This document shows positions 8,275 through 17,333 of a stretch of 64,000 nucleotides of DNA, piece after piece. Every line of letters starts with the position of its first letter. Position 1 is the first letter of the stretch. This stretch comes from Bacillus sp. AFS015802 (GTDB lineage: Bacteria; Bacillota; Bacilli; Bacillales; Bacillaceae_B): NCBI RefSeq assembly GCF_002561455.1, contig NZ_NTUP01000066.1:409245-473244 (forward strand), written 5' to 3'. The notes below the pieces were generated by a model. That model was given only the letters and a program-made list of their open reading frames with translations. It was not told the origin of the DNA and ran no database searches. Made by a program: the position numbers and the translations under genes.

Positions 8275-8475
8275 TCCATTTTCCTAATATAATAGTAAAT
8301 TCTATTTTTCCAGATTTATTTAATCATTTCAACAGATAATAGATGTATGATATGGAAATTTATGCAAGTATCAGAAGGGGTTTCGAGAATGTATGTCATT
8401 TAGAAAACAGGTGTCAGGTATCCCCTTAAACGAGGGGCCATAAAACTTTTTGAATGGTATTAGTCATGGTCTATT

Positions 8476-8507
8476 AAAGCTAGTAAATAAATGAAAGCTA
8501 GTAAATA
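8476..8507 (+). repeat. Tandem 14-bp direct repeat upstream of the LysM/Gmad2 gene
   Basis: AAAGCTAGTAAATA occurs at 8476-8489 and again at 8494-8507, an 18-bp period. The rest of the 8280-8562 gap holds a short GGTGTCAGGTATCCCC sequence (8412-8427) and no recognisable promoter. Confidence 0.6.
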
Positions 8508-8562
8508 TGCCGTTCACTTATGCATCTCTCTACCATACTTTGTATGGAAAGGAGGTGATAGA

Positions 8563-9357
8563 ATGCCGATTATTACAACAAGAGGGATTATTTATACGAT
8601 TAAGCGGGGAGACACTCTTTTTTCGATTGCAAACCAGTTTGGCAGTAACATTGCCGCCATTGAAAGAGCAAACTATTTGTTTCCCCCTGTTACGGATCAA
8701 GGTTTGATTTTTCCAGGTGATGAGTTGGTCATTCCGACTTCAACCAATTCTCCGATTATGAGGTATATCGTTGCGAGTGGGGATACGCTTACTGGAATGG
8801 CAAATGTCTATAATAGTTTCGTGGACCTTATCGCAGGAGTGAACAATATCGACAACCCTAATCTTATTTACGTTGACCAGCCGTTGATGGTCCCCGCCTT
8901 TGCTTATAAAATCGTAAATGGGGATACGTTATTTGCTATTTCAAGAAGGTTCGGAGTATCCGTGTCAGCTATTGAAGAGGCAAATGCAAATAGACCTGGT
9001 TTCCAACGTGATGTCATCTGGCCCGATTATCACTTGATTATCCCTATTCCTACCTCAAGGAATATCTTTGTGACAAAGCCCCTTCCAAGTTCAACGATTA
9101 GCAGTGGCCAAAGACTGGAGGGATATGCGAGGGTCTTTGAAGCGGTCGTGAATTACCAGCTAAGAGACACTAATGGTGTGATCGTAACGAATGAGCGATT
9201 CGCCATGACGAACGAAGGAGCACCTGCATACGGTTTCTTTAGTACTGGCATTCCTTTTGACCGTGCCCCGACTGCGAGCTCCGGTGAACTCTGGGTATAC
9301 AGCCGAAGTGCAAAAGATGGGAGCATTCAGGATCTCGTGAAAATAAAAGTGAACTTT
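8563..9357 (+). CDS. Triple-LysM protein with C-terminal Gmad2 domain
   Basis: A 264-residue protein with three LysM repeats (about residues 10-57, 67-110 and 112-160; YTIKRGDTLFSIA, YIVASGDTLTGMA, YKIVNGDTLFAIS). A Gmad2 immunoglobulin-like domain (~175-264) follows, a fold named for its presence in spore germination proteins. LysM binds peptidoglycan. There is no signal peptide, which is common for proteins assembled into the spore from the mother cell. ATG 8563 is chosen for the near-perfect AAAGGAGGTGA ribosome site; the longer frame from 8491 would run through the repeat and the ribosome site. It is likely a spore coat/cortex or germination-associated protein, by inference. The stop codon is at 9358-9360. 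Confidence 0.85.
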
Positions 9358-9380
9358 TAGGGAGAAAAGTTCAAATAAAA

Positions 9381-9410
9381 GAAGGTCGTGGATCCACGAC
9401 CTTCTTTCTC
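9381..9410. terminator. Bidirectional terminator between convergent genes
   Basis: A perfect 24-bp palindrome at 9381-9404 (arms GAAGGTCGTGGA/TCCACGACCTTC) has A-rich sequence on the left and T-rich sequence on the right, so it can serve both the LysM gene and gabD. Confidence 0.85.
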
Positions 9411-10829
9411 CTATAATCCCAACGAAATATACTTCACTTCCAGATATTCTTCAATTCCATGGTGCCCGCCTTCACGGCCGAGGCCGCTTTGTTTGAATCC
9501 GCCGAAAGGGGCCTGCGGGGTGGACGGCATGCCGTCATTCAACCCGACGATTCCATACTCCAATTGCTCACTGATCCGGATGCCCTTTGTGATATTTTCT
9601 GTAAAGACATAGGCAGCAAGACCGTAGATGGAATCATTGGCCCGTTCAATCGCTTCTTCTTCGGTTTTGAATGTCGTGATCGGAGCGACTGGACCGAATG
9701 TTTCGTCTTTCATACAAAGCATGTCATCATGGACGTTTGTCAGGACAGTGGGTTCAAAATATAACCCCTCTATTCCATTCCCTCCATAGGCAACCTGTGC
9801 CCCTTTGTTCACAGCATCCTCTACATGTTTACGGACCTTCTCGATGGCACTTTCATCAATCAATGGGCCGATATCGACCCCATCTTCAAGGCCGTTTCCG
9901 ACTTTTAAATCCTTCACTTTTTCCACCAATTTTTCCGTGAACGAATCCACGATGGATTCATGAACATAGACACGGTTGGAGCATACACAGGTTTGACCGG
10001 CATTCCGGAATTTTGAAGCAATGACGCCATCGACGGCTTTGTCTAAATCAGAGTCAGCCATTACGATGACAGGAGCGTGACCTCCAAGCTCCAGGGATAT
10101 TTTCTTGACGGTGTCGGCTGATCCCTTCATCAGGACCTTCCCGACTTCTGTTGAACCGGTGAACGTCAGCTTTCGTACACGGGTATCTTCCATCCACGCC
10201 TCCCCGATGGATTTCGAATCCCCGGTCACCACGTTGATGACTCCTCTCGGGATGCCCGCTTCTTCAGCCAGCTGCGCCATCTTTATAGCGGTCAAAGGGG
10301 TTTGGTTTGCCGGTTTGATGACGACGGTACAACCGGTGGCAAGTGCGGGTGCAACCTTACGGGTGATCATGGCCGCAGGGAAATTCCATGGTGTGATGAC
10401 GGCTACGACGCCGACGGGCTGTTTATGGACGAATAGTCGTTTATTCCGCTGCGTTGCAGGGATTTGTTCTCCGTAGACGCGCTTTCCTTCTTCGGCGTAC
10501 CAGGAGATGAAGCCGTTGGCGTATTGGATTTCACCGAGTGCTTCTTTTAACGGTTTTCCCTGCTCGATGGTCATGGTACGGGCAAGATCCTCTTTGTTTT
10601 CGTCGATCAGGCCGTGCCATTTTCGGATGAGTTCACTTCGTTCATATGCCGAATACTGTGACCATTCCTTGAAGGCATAATAAGCTGCGTCTACCGCTTT
10701 TGATGCCTCTTTTTTTCCTCCATTTGGGATAGTGGCGATCACTTCCGATGTGGCAGGATTGGTTACCTCTTTCTTTTCAAGATCCGATCCGATTCGTTCT
10801 CCGTTGATGATGAGATTGTAGTGTTGCAT
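9411..10829 (-). CDS. gabD: NAD(P)-dependent succinate-semialdehyde dehydrogenase-type aldehyde dehydrogenase
   Basis: A 472-residue aldehyde dehydrogenase of normal length. The cofactor region is [13 protein letters not shown] (~146-158). The general-base glutamate is E247 (SLELGGHAP) and the catalytic thiol is C281 (GQTCVCSNR). The GQTC-x-C-SNR pair of cysteines and overall similarity fit the GabD class, which oxidises succinate semialdehyde to succinate in GABA or polyamine breakdown. Neither a GABA transaminase nor a GabR regulator is adjacent, so another aldehyde such as glutarate semialdehyde is possible. An AAAAGGAGG site precedes the ATG. It is monocistronic. Confidence 0.88.
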   Translation of the reverse strand: MQHYNLIINGERIGSDLEKKEVTNPATSEVIATIPNGGKKEASKAVDAAYYAFKEWSQYSAYERSELIRKWHGLIDENKEDLARTMTIEQGKPLKEALGEIQYANGFISWYAEEGKRVYGEQIPATQRNKRLFVHKQPVGVVAVITPWNFPAAMITRKVAPALATGCTVVIKPANQTPLTAIKMAQLAEEAGIPRGVINVVTGDSKSIGEAWMEDTRVRKLTFTGSTEVGKVLMKGSADTVKKISLELGGHAPVIVMADSDLDKAVDGVIASKFRNAGQTCVCSNRVYVHESIVDSFTEKLVEKVKDLKVGNGLEDGVDIGPLIDESAIEKVRKHVEDAVNKGAQVAYGGNGIEGLYFEPTVLTNVHDDMLCMKDETFGPVAPITTFKTEEEAIERANDSIYGLAAYVFTENITKGIRISEQLEYGIVGLNDGMPSTPQAPFGGFKQSGLGREGGHHGIEEYLEVKYISLGL

Positions 10830-11016
10830 AGTGTTCCTCCTTTTGTAAGGTAGATTCCCATATGCTTATTCCTATGTAGTTTGTCTTAAATTTACAATAG
10901 TGAAAGCGAAGAATCCAGTTATATACTTTATTTATTTGCCGATGGGCTATCATTGTTTAAATACCCTAAGTAAGAGGGAAGATAAACCGTATGATTAAAT
11001 ACAAGGAGGAATCCAT

Positions 11017-11952
11017 ATGAAAGCCATCATCATTAACCAATACGGAGACAAAGAGGTATTACAGGAGAAAGAAATCGATCAGCCGGTGATCGGGGATAAT
11101 CAAATTTTACTGGAAAATCATGCGACATCCATCAACCCGATCGATTGGAAGGTCCGTGCAGGATATTTAAAAGATATGCTCGACTTTGAATTTCCCATCA
11201 TCCTGGGATGGGATGCAGCAGGAGTGATTGCTGAAAAGGGGAAAAATGTTCAAGGATTTGAAGTGGGGGATAGAGTATTTGCGAGACCGGCTACCACAAG
11301 GGAAGGTACATATGCAGAGTATGTGGCAGTGGACGATGAACTGCTTGCCAAAATGCCCGACAGCATGAGCTTTGAAGAAGCTGCGGCCATTCCCCTTGCC
11401 GGTTTGACTGCTTGGCAGTGCCTGGTCGATTTCGGTGGCATTAAAGAAGGGGACAAGGTGCTCATCCACGCGGGATCCGGTGGAGTCGGGAATTTTGCCA
11501 TTCAGATTGCGAAAAGCTTCGGAGCGCATGTCGCGACTACGGCAAGCGGAAAAAATGAAGAGTTCGTGAAGTCATTGGGAGCAGATCAATTCATCAACTA
11601 TAAAGAAGAAGATTTCAGTGAAGTGCTGAATGACTTTGACTTAGTACTGGATTCCATGGGTGGGGAAGTCCAATCAAACAGTTACAAGGTACTAAAGGAA
11701 AACGGAAAACTCGTATCCATTGCACAGCCCCCATCGGAAGAAGAAGCAGCAAAGTACGGTGTAAAAGCGGAATTCCTATGGCTTGATCCAAAGGGAGAAC
11801 AGCTAGCAAAGCTTGCCGACCTGTACGAAACCGGGAAGTTAAAACCCGTGATCGGAGAAACCTTCCAGCTGAGTGAACAGGGAGTAAAAGATGCTCACGC
11901 ACTCAGTGAAACGCACCACGCAAAAGGGAAAATCGTGATTAAAGTGAAATAA
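11017..11952 (+). CDS. Zinc-independent MDR-family NADP-dependent oxidoreductase (quinone reductase-like)
   Basis: A 311-residue protein with a GroES-like N-domain (MKAIIINQYGDKEVL; LGWDAAGVIAEKGKNVQGFEVGDRVFA) and a Rossmann domain with VLIHAGSGGVGNFAIQIAKSFGA at ~150-172. The structural and catalytic zinc cysteines of alcohol dehydrogenases are absent, which places it with quinone oxidoreductase/enoyl-reductase types. These reduce quinones or reactive alpha,beta-unsaturated carbonyls with NADPH. An AAGGAGG site sits 7 nt before the ATG. It is a single gene ended by a GGACGGACC hairpin, likely for detoxification. Confidence 0.88.
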   Translation: MKAIIINQYGDKEVLQEKEIDQPVIGDNQILLENHATSINPIDWKVRAGYLKDMLDFEFPIILGWDAAGVIAEKGKNVQGFEVGDRVFARPATTREGTYAEYVAVDDELLAKMPDSMSFEEAAAIPLAGLTAWQCLVDFGGIKEGDKVLIHAGSGGVGNFAIQIAKSFGAHVATTASGKNEEFVKSLGADQFINYKEEDFSEVLNDFDLVLDSMGGEVQSNSYKVLKENGKLVSIAQPPSEEEAAKYGVKAEFLWLDPKGEQLAKLADLYETGKLKPVIGETFQLSEQGVKDAHALSETHHAKGKIVIKVK

Positions 11953-11955
11953 TGA

Positions 11956-11999
11956 TAGGAGGGACGGACCTTTGGAACAAAGGTCCGTCCCTCTCCTAC
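11956..11999. repeat. GGGACGGACC-core hairpin (copy 3)
   Basis: TAGGAGGGACGGACCTTT and AAAGGTCCGTCCCTC-TCCTA pair around a 5-nt loop with one asymmetric bulge. It sits 3 nt after the oxidoreductase stop and faces the convergent TetR-like gene. Confidence 0.88.
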
Positions 12000-12029
12000 A
12001 TAGTTTTAAGGAATTAATATAGTTATAAG

Positions 12030-12467
12030 CTACCTGTCTGAAATGCTGATAGCGTTTAAAATGGATTCCTTAAGTTGAGGTGTTTGTTTTCTTAAGTCAC
12101 CCACACTATAAATCCCTGCAAAGTATTGAATGATCAATCCATCTACAAATGAAACCAGAATGGAAGCCCCTGTCTTGGAATGAACAATAGGGAAGTTTCG
12201 ATCCTGGTCCACTGTAGAAAGCTTTTCATGTAAATGAGTTATCATCCGATCAAATGACTGGCTAAATGTCGTCTGATGAATGTCACCTCTGCTAAAACGG
12301 CCCATTACAGATTTAATCAATTCCATATTTTGTTCATTATAATTCCACGAATCGTAGAGAAATGTTTCAATGAACTGTTCTATTGTGTTGCTTTCATTTA
12401 GGTTTAGTGCTCGTATGTAATCGTCTTCAAGCTTCTTTAATCCTGAATCTATTGCATCAGCCTTCAT
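12030..12467 (-). CDS. TetR-type ligand-binding domain without a DNA-binding domain
   Basis: A 145-residue all-helical protein. Its beginning (AIDSGLKKLEDDYIRAL...TIEQFIETFL) matches what normally follows the helix-turn-helix of a TetR regulator, and the rest resembles a TetR C-terminal domain. The ~45-residue HTH is absent: upstream in frame there are TGA and TAG codons. Yet a strong AAGGAGGAGG ribosome site lies 7 nt before ATG 12467, so the short protein could be made as it stands. It may be a remnant of a decayed regulator or a solo effector-binding or dimerisation partner. The amine oxidase gene next door is on the same strand but upstream of it. Confidence 0.6.
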   Translation of the reverse strand: MKADAIDSGLKKLEDDYIRALNLNESNTIEQFIETFLYDSWNYNEQNMELIKSVMGRFSRGDIHQTTFSQSFDRMITHLHEKLSTVDQDRNFPIVHSKTGASILVSFVDGLIIQYFAGIYSVGDLRKQTPQLKESILNAISISDR

Positions 12468-12583
12468 TATACTTACCTCCTCCTTATCATTGTCATTTCA
12501 CTTGGTTCCCTATTTGTTCATTACTAAACATGCCTATTCATTCTCGTCATATGTCAGGTATCGGGGATGGATGGGAGAAGCAA

Positions 12584-12620
12584 GGAGGGAAGGACCTTTG
12601 AATCCAAGGTCCGTCCCTCC
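12584..12620. repeat. GGGACGGACC-core hairpin (copy 4, one substitution)
   Basis: GGAGGGAAGGACCTT pairs with AAGGTCCGTCCCTCC, with a single mismatch (A for C in the core) and a 7-nt loop. It lies just past the 3' end of the minus-strand amine oxidase gene. Confidence 0.85.
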
Positions 12621-12624
12621 CGAT

Positions 12625-14103
12625 TCAGTCTGTTCTGTTATTGACCTCGTAGGCTGCACGGATGGCCGATTCGATTGCCCCTTCCACCCAGCCGTGGAAA
12701 GGGGAGGTGTGTTCTCCGGCAAAGTGGATGCGGTGTTCCGGTAAGTATAGGGAATCGGAGAAGTCCGTAGCCTGGTTCGGGGCGAATAGGGTAAAGCATC
12801 CGGCAGAGAATTCATTTTCCCCCCAACTATATGAGGCACCTTTTGAAAATTCTTTGTACACCTGATCTCCGTATATTTTATACAGTCCCTGGAGTGCTTC
12901 GCGAATCCGCTCATCTTCAGGCAAACTGTTCCACAGATTGGCATTCTGTCCCCAGCTGTAACTTCCCAGCATGACTCCGGGACCTGCGACCCCAATATTA
13001 TGACTGGGACGGTACGTATACCGGATGGGAAGATCCGTTATAATATTTCCAATTTTAAAGGTCTCCCAAAACTTCGACTTAAACTCCAACCCTATTTTCA
13101 CTGACGAAACATAATTCAGTTCCCGTATCGCTTTCCATTTTTGAAAAGAGATGGATTCGTAGGGATGGACATCGATAAATTGAAATACAGAATATGGGAC
13201 CGTCACAATGGTGTAATCACCCATAAACCGATGATAACGATTTGTCGTGCGATCCCTTGTGACGACCTCGACACCCTCATTCTTCTGAACGATTCCATGG
13301 ACCTTTTGAGAATAGAAGATGTTTTGTTGAAGCTCTGGCAAGAAGGAGTGGGGAAGCTTATCATTCCCACCATCTATTTCATAGAATTTTAATTTATCAT
13401 TGAAGACGGTTCGGACAATATCAAGAAGAATATCAACGAATGATAGCTCGGGAAACCCTTCTATACCAAGGATGACCTTTACGATACGGATGGCTTCGGG
13501 GGAAAGGGAGGTTCCGATTGGATTGAACCGCAAGAAAACATCGAATGAGTAATGATCAAACTTTAATCGTAACCGTTCTTGTTCCTCAGGGCTTGCTTTT
13601 TCGTATAAGTCTAAGAAGGGTTTCACGGCGGAGGATAATAATTCGATGGCTGTTTTGCCCTGTTCTTCAGGGGGGAAGGGATAGTTGAAGATACCTGGAT
13701 TTTTGTTGTAGTTCGAATCTGTCGTTTGGACTCCATTTACGAGATAGAGATCACTCTTATTGATGAATTCATTGGTCGGTAAGTTGAATTTACGAATATA
13801 TTCAAATACTAAATCATGGGTTTCCGGAAATCGCATGGCACCTACATCGAGGTATTGGCCTTCTGAAAAAGGTTGCCGTAACGTATATACCCTTCCGCCA
13901 ATCCGGTCATTCCCTTCAAGGATCGTAATGGAATGGCCTGCTTTTTTCAACAGGGATCCTGCCACCAAGCCGGCCATACCTGCACCGATGATAATCACTT
14001 TCCTTGGTTTTTGTGTGGGAACCAATCCATTATTAACGATGGATACCATATCATCCGGATAAGAAAGATTATCGTAATGATGATCATCAGCTCTGTTTCG
14101 CAT
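12625..14103 (-). CDS. Flavin-containing amine/L-amino-acid oxidase
   Basis: A 492-residue flavoprotein. The dinucleotide-binding motif VIIIGAGMAGLVAGSLLKKAGH at ~36-57 is followed by the ILEGNDRIGGRVYTLR ribose-binding segment. The C-terminal FAD block is IHFAGEHTSPFHGWVEGAIESAIRAA. This arrangement is typical of monoamine oxidases and snake-venom-type L-amino-acid oxidases, which oxidatively deaminate to give H2O2 and ammonia. Start M11 of the longer frame (14103) is preferred for its AAGGGGGAG site 7 nt upstream. There is no signal peptide, so it is cytoplasmic. The substrate is unknown. Confidence 0.85.
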   Translation of the reverse strand: MRNRADDHHYDNLSYPDDMVSIVNNGLVPTQKPRKVIIIGAGMAGLVAGSLLKKAGHSITILEGNDRIGGRVYTLRQPFSEGQYLDVGAMRFPETHDLVFEYIRKFNLPTNEFINKSDLYLVNGVQTTDSNYNKNPGIFNYPFPPEEQGKTAIELLSSAVKPFLDLYEKASPEEQERLRLKFDHYSFDVFLRFNPIGTSLSPEAIRIVKVILGIEGFPELSFVDILLDIVRTVFNDKLKFYEIDGGNDKLPHSFLPELQQNIFYSQKVHGIVQKNEGVEVVTRDRTTNRYHRFMGDYTIVTVPYSVFQFIDVHPYESISFQKWKAIRELNYVSSVKIGLEFKSKFWETFKIGNIITDLPIRYTYRPSHNIGVAGPGVMLGSYSWGQNANLWNSLPEDERIREALQGLYKIYGDQVYKEFSKGASYSWGENEFSAGCFTLFAPNQATDFSDSLYLPEHRIHFAGEHTSPFHGWVEGAIESAIRAAYEVNNRTD

Positions 14104-14210
14104 ATTGTTCTCCCCCTTAAGTCGAAGCTGCATTATTTAAATATATGATAGGAAAGAAGGAGAATAGTCGTGGCAGATGTAGTTTCAATTCTGATTTGTA
14201 AAAAATAAAC

Positions 14211-14243
14211 AGGGACGGACCGTGAATCTATAGGTCCGTCCCT
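14211..14243. repeat. GGGACGGACC-core hairpin (copy 5, short inner stem)
   Basis: AGGGACGGACC and GGTCCGTCCCT pair around an 11-nt loop. It lies 6 nt beyond the stop of the ArsR gene on the minus strand. Confidence 0.85.
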
Positions 14244-14248
14244 CTTCG

Positions 14249-14572
14249 CTATTCTTCATTATTCTCTTCCAGAACGTGTTTCAGCTTGGTCAGTTTATTG
14301 CTCCAGAACTGTTCGTAATAGGCTACCCAGTCCTTTAGTTCTGTGAGGGGCTCAGGCTGAAGGCGATAGATCTTTTCCCTGCCGACTTTTTCACCTGAAA
14401 CCAACTCGGCTTCTGTCAGGATGGCAAGATGTTTTGCAATGGCGGTCCGGCTCATTGGGAAATGGGAGGTCAGGGCAGAGATGGGCATTTCTTTTTCTGA
14501 AAGAAGGCGGAGTACTTCCCGGCGGGTCGGGTCTGCAATTGCCTGGAATACATCATGCTTGACGGCAGACAC
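14249..14572 (-). CDS. ArsR-family regulator paired with an SRPBCC protein
   Basis: A 107-residue winged-helix protein: VFQAIADPTRREVLRLLSEKEMPISALTSHFPMSRTAIAKHLAIL is the ArsR fold with its recognition helix, and SGEKVGREKIYRLQ is the wing. There are no metal-binding ELCVCDL-type cysteines, so it is not an arsenic or cadmium sensor. It starts with GTG, abutting the TAA of the upstream SRPBCC gene (TAA-GTG), with GGAAGG as ribosome site, so the two are translationally coupled. ArsR/SRPBCC pairs are common in bacilli; the regulator probably represses the pair through the palindromes at 15025-15073. Confidence 0.88.
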   Translation of the reverse strand: MSAVKHDVFQAIADPTRREVLRLLSEKEMPISALTSHFPMSRTAIAKHLAILTEAELVSGEKVGREKIYRLQPEPLTELKDWVAYYEQFWSNKLTKLKHVLEENNEE

Positions 14573-14998
14573 TTATCCTTCCACAACCTTCCGAAGCCTT
14601 TGGTCCACGATGCCGACCCAGCCGCTCTCCATTCGTTCGCGGATAACAGAGCTTTTTTCGTTCGGTTTGGAAACAACCGCATCATCATGCTTCCATCCAC
14701 CATGAATCAGCGTGAATTGAGTTTGATCCCCGACCTCTTTTAAAAGAAAGGTAACGAACCAGCCATCCGTATCCCAGGAGAAGGACAGTTTATGGGGAGG
14801 GTCTACCTCCAGTACCTTACAAGGAGATGGACCAAAAGGAGACTGAATGTGAAATTCGTGTCCGACTTCCGGTTGGAAATCATTTGGCATGAACCATGAA
14901 GAAATGCCTTCTGACGTGGAAACCGTGTCCCACACCTTTTGAATGGGGGCCTTGAATAGAGCGGTTTGTTTAATATCTTCTAAATGATTTGATTTCAT
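14573..14998 (-). CDS. SRPBCC (AHSA1/START-like) domain protein
   Basis: A 141-residue single-domain protein: [41 protein letters not shown] is the family N-terminus, and FTLIHGGW with the following C-terminal helix closes the hydrophobic-cavity fold. Members bind hydrophobic ligands; the bacterial ArsR-linked group has no agreed function. It is the first gene of a two-gene unit with the ArsR regulator. The promoter directly upstream contains two operator-like palindromes. Confidence 0.85.
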   Translation of the reverse strand: MKSNHLEDIKQTALFKAPIQKVWDTVSTSEGISSWFMPNDFQPEVGHEFHIQSPFGPSPCKVLEVDPPHKLSFSWDTDGWFVTFLLKEVGDQTQFTLIHGGWKHDDAVVSKPNEKSSVIRERMESGWVGIVDQRLRKVVEG

Positions 14999-15024
14999 GA
15001 ATGTCGCCTGCTTTCTGTGTGTTA

Positions 15025-15080
15025 ATATAACACCAATTGGTTTCGTTTAAATGATATAACACCATATGGTTTCATGTCAA
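15025..15080 (-). promoter_or_regulatory. Promoter with two ArsR operator-like direct repeats
   Basis: A 20-bp sequence ATATAACACC-(AATT/ATAT)-GGTTTC occurs at 15025-15044 and 15054-15073, 18 of 20 identical, 29 bp apart, each with a palindromic core (ACCAATTGGT, ACCATATGGT). On the minus strand the upstream copy lies between TTGACA (15080-15075) and TATATC (15058-15053), 16 bp apart, so binding would block RNA polymerase directly. Confidence 0.6.
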
Positions 15081-15254
15081 TAAAAGAAGGAAAAGGGTGA
15101 AAGGGTGTAGAAGTACATTCTTGGTAAACGTTAGTATTAGCATAGAAGCTTATGATTATTGAACAGGAATTTGACCGGTCACATCATCACACAGAATGAC
15201 CGGAATCCATACAATCGGCAATGGTACATTAGGTGAGTGGGGAGAAGATGAACA

Positions 15255-16112
15255 ATGGAAATGCTTTATAGGATGAACGACTGCATTCAGTATATAGAAG
15301 ACAATCTGGAGGACGAAATTGAGATGGAGGAGCTTGCCCGGCTGTCACTCAGCTCGAAATTTCATTTTCAAAGGCTGTTTTCACTGGTCACCGGCTGCAC
15401 TGTAGCTGATTATATCCGGAGGAGAAGGCTGACTCTTGCCGCTCAGGAACTGAACAATACGAATGCGAAGGTCATCGATGTCGCTTTAAGGTATGGATAT
15501 GAGACACCCGAATCTTTCTCTAAAGCGTTTCGAAAGGCCCACGGTGTTTCCCCATCCCAGGTGAGGAAATCGGGTACCCCCTTAAAAGCATTCCCGCGTA
15601 TCTCCTTCCAAATCCAATTAAAGGGAGAAGTTGAAATGAATTATAGAATCGTCGAAAAAGAAGCATTTTACGTGTTGGGAAAAGGGAAAAGAGTCTCAAC
15701 CAGCAACGGTCAGAACCTGAATGACATTCCGGCCTTCTGGGATGAAGTGAACACCACCGATTTAGACAGAGACATTTGTAGAGCGGCTGGAAATGATGTG
15801 ATGCTGGGGATTTGCATGGAGTTTGATCATCCGAATGAAGCGTTCACTTATTTTATCGGTGCCGAAAAAAAGAGTGGGGACGACGGTACATTTGAAGTGA
15901 AGGAGATTCCCGCATCCACGTGGGCTGTCTTTGAATCGGTCGGTCCGATGCCTGAAGCCATCCAAGGTGTATGGAAACGCATTTTCTCCGAATGGTTCCC
16001 TTCGACAGGGTATGAACATGGGGATGCCCCGGAGTTCGAATTGTACCCACCTGGAAATCCGAATGACGAGGATTATCTTTGTGAGGTGTGGGTCCCGATA
16101 ATGAAAAAGTAA
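15255..16112 (+). CDS. AraC-type regulator with GyrI-like effector-binding domain
   Basis: A 285-residue protein. Two AraC helix-turn-helix units occupy ~1-105 (ELARLSLSSKFHFQRLFSLVTGCTVADYIRRRRL; VIDVALRYGYETPESFSKAFRKAHGVSPSQVR). A GyrI-like small-molecule-binding domain follows at ~127-285 (MNYRIVEKEAFYVLGKGKRV ... CEVWVPI). This architecture (Rob/BltR-like) usually senses amphipathic drugs and activates efflux or stress genes. No target is adjacent except the EamA exporter 266 nt downstream, which has its own start region. The gene is preceded by GTGGGGAGAAG. Confidence 0.88.
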   Translation: MEMLYRMNDCIQYIEDNLEDEIEMEELARLSLSSKFHFQRLFSLVTGCTVADYIRRRRLTLAAQELNNTNAKVIDVALRYGYETPESFSKAFRKAHGVSPSQVRKSGTPLKAFPRISFQIQLKGEVEMNYRIVEKEAFYVLGKGKRVSTSNGQNLNDIPAFWDEVNTTDLDRDICRAAGNDVMLGICMEFDHPNEAFTYFIGAEKKSGDDGTFEVKEIPASTWAVFESVGPMPEAIQGVWKRIFSEWFPSTGYEHGDAPEFELYPPGNPNDEDYLCEVWVPIMKK

Positions 16113-16122
16113 GATGGGTTTG

Positions 16123-16150
16123 CCTCCAGTGGAAATTGGAGGTTTTTTTT
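16123..16150 (+). terminator. Intrinsic terminator of the AraC-type gene
   Basis: CCTCCA, an 8-nt loop and TGGAGG are followed by eight T residues. Confidence 0.75.
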
Positions 16151-16212
16151 ATTTGGGCCAAAATATAAAAGGGGGATTTTTTTATGCATAAGCGGAAACC
16201 TTCTCCTCATTT

Positions 16213-16285
16213 ACCCCAAAAACAAGTTCCATCCTGAATGTAACGGAAAATTCGGTTTAGAATATAACAGGATGCCTTTTGGGGT
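16213..16285. repeat. Imperfect 73-bp inverted repeat in the gap before the EamA gene
   Basis: ACCCCAAAA (16213-16221) and CATCCTG (16230-16236) mirror CAGGATG (16268-16274) and TTTTGGGGT (16277-16285). The arms are unequal (8-nt against 2-nt internal bulges). The loop contains TAACGGAAAATTCGGTTTA, vaguely like the TAAGCGGA palindromes found at 44 kb. It could be a small element remnant or a structured leader. Confidence 0.5.
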
Positions 16286-16378
16286 TATTTGGATTTTTAA
16301 ATCATTCTTTTTTCCTTGCCGTCCCATTTTTTGTTACACTATCTAAGTTGCTAATTTGTTTACTCATTGGAGGAAGTC

Positions 16379-17245
16379 ATGTCAAATCGAAATAAAGGAA
16401 TTTTACTATTACTATTATCAGCGTTTGGTTTCTCCTTGATGGCAGCTTTTGTGAAGTTGTCCGGGGACGTGCCGACGATTCAGAAAACCTTTTTCCGGAA
16501 CATCGTCTCAGCATTCATTGCATTCGGTTTTGTCCGGTATCATAAGGAACGCCTATTCGGCAAAAAAGAGAATCAGAAGCTTCTATTACTCAGGTCAGGA
16601 TTAGGAGCAGTCGGCATCGTGCTGTTCTTCTATGCGATTGATCACCTCGTACTGTCGGATGCCGATATGTTGAACAAGCTGAGTCCGTTTTTGACCATCA
16701 TCTTCTCGGCACTATTCCTGAAAGAGCGGACGCGGGTCTTTCAGGTTGTGGCCATCATCATTGCTTTTATCGGAACATTATTCATCATCAAACCCGCATT
16801 TTCCTTTGATGTGATTCCATATGTTGCCGGAGTGTTTTCGGCCATATTTGCCGCAGGTGCCTATACGGTCCTTCGGGTGCTCGGGAGCAGGGAGAAGTTT
16901 TATACGGTCGTCTTTTACTTTTCATTCTTTACGACGGTCGTGCTGCTTCCCTTCGTCATCGGATTTTATGAACCGATGAGCGCGAAACAGTGGGTTTACC
17001 TGTTATCCGCCGGTGTCTTTGCGACAGTCGGTCAGTTCGGGATCACGATTGCATACAAATTTGCACCTGCAAGGGAGATATCGATTTTTTTCTATTCGAC
17101 AGTCGTATATTCCGCTCTGATCAGCATCTTCTTATTCGGTCAGATTCCTGATGTATACAGTATCATTGGATACGTAGTCATTTTCGGAGCATCACTATAT
17201 ATGTTCTTGAAAAATAATGAAGCGGGTAAAGAGCAGGCAGCATAA
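16379..17245 (+). CDS. EamA/DMT-family transporter
   Basis: A 288-residue protein of ten hydrophobic segments arranged as two EamA repeats (LLLLSAFGFSLMAAFVKLSGDVP at the N-terminus; the second half starts near IPYVAGVFSAIFAAGAYTVLRVL). Drug/metabolite transporters export small molecules. ATG 16379 has GGAGG at 16369-16373; the in-frame TTG at 16367 overlaps that site and is rejected. It stands alone, with the AraC-GyrI regulator upstream on the same strand as a possible controller. Confidence 0.87.
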   Translation: MSNRNKGILLLLLSAFGFSLMAAFVKLSGDVPTIQKTFFRNIVSAFIAFGFVRYHKERLFGKKENQKLLLLRSGLGAVGIVLFFYAIDHLVLSDADMLNKLSPFLTIIFSALFLKERTRVFQVVAIIIAFIGTLFIIKPAFSFDVIPYVAGVFSAIFAAGAYTVLRVLGSREKFYTVVFYFSFFTTVVLLPFVIGFYEPMSAKQWVYLLSAGVFATVGQFGITIAYKFAPAREISIFFYSTVVYSALISIFLFGQIPDVYSIIGYVVIFGASLYMFLKNNEAGKEQAA

Positions 17246-17249
17246 TAAA

Positions 17250-17284
17250 GACCTATCCATTGAAAGGTGGATAGGTCTTTTATT
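17250..17284. terminator. Bidirectional terminator between EamA gene and hrtA
   Basis: AAGACCTATCCA and TGGATAGGTCTT pair around an 8-nt loop, with T-runs outward on the right and A-runs on the left. Confidence 0.8.
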
Positions 17285-17333
17285 ATGAAAAATGTGGGAT
17301 TTCAATTTTAATCAACTGAATCATTTCCCTTTC

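Noticed and set aside
12541..12570. GTCAGGTATC sequence shared with 8410-8427 as a repeat family
   Set aside because: Only ~10 bases in common and no palindrome or spacing shared; too little to call.
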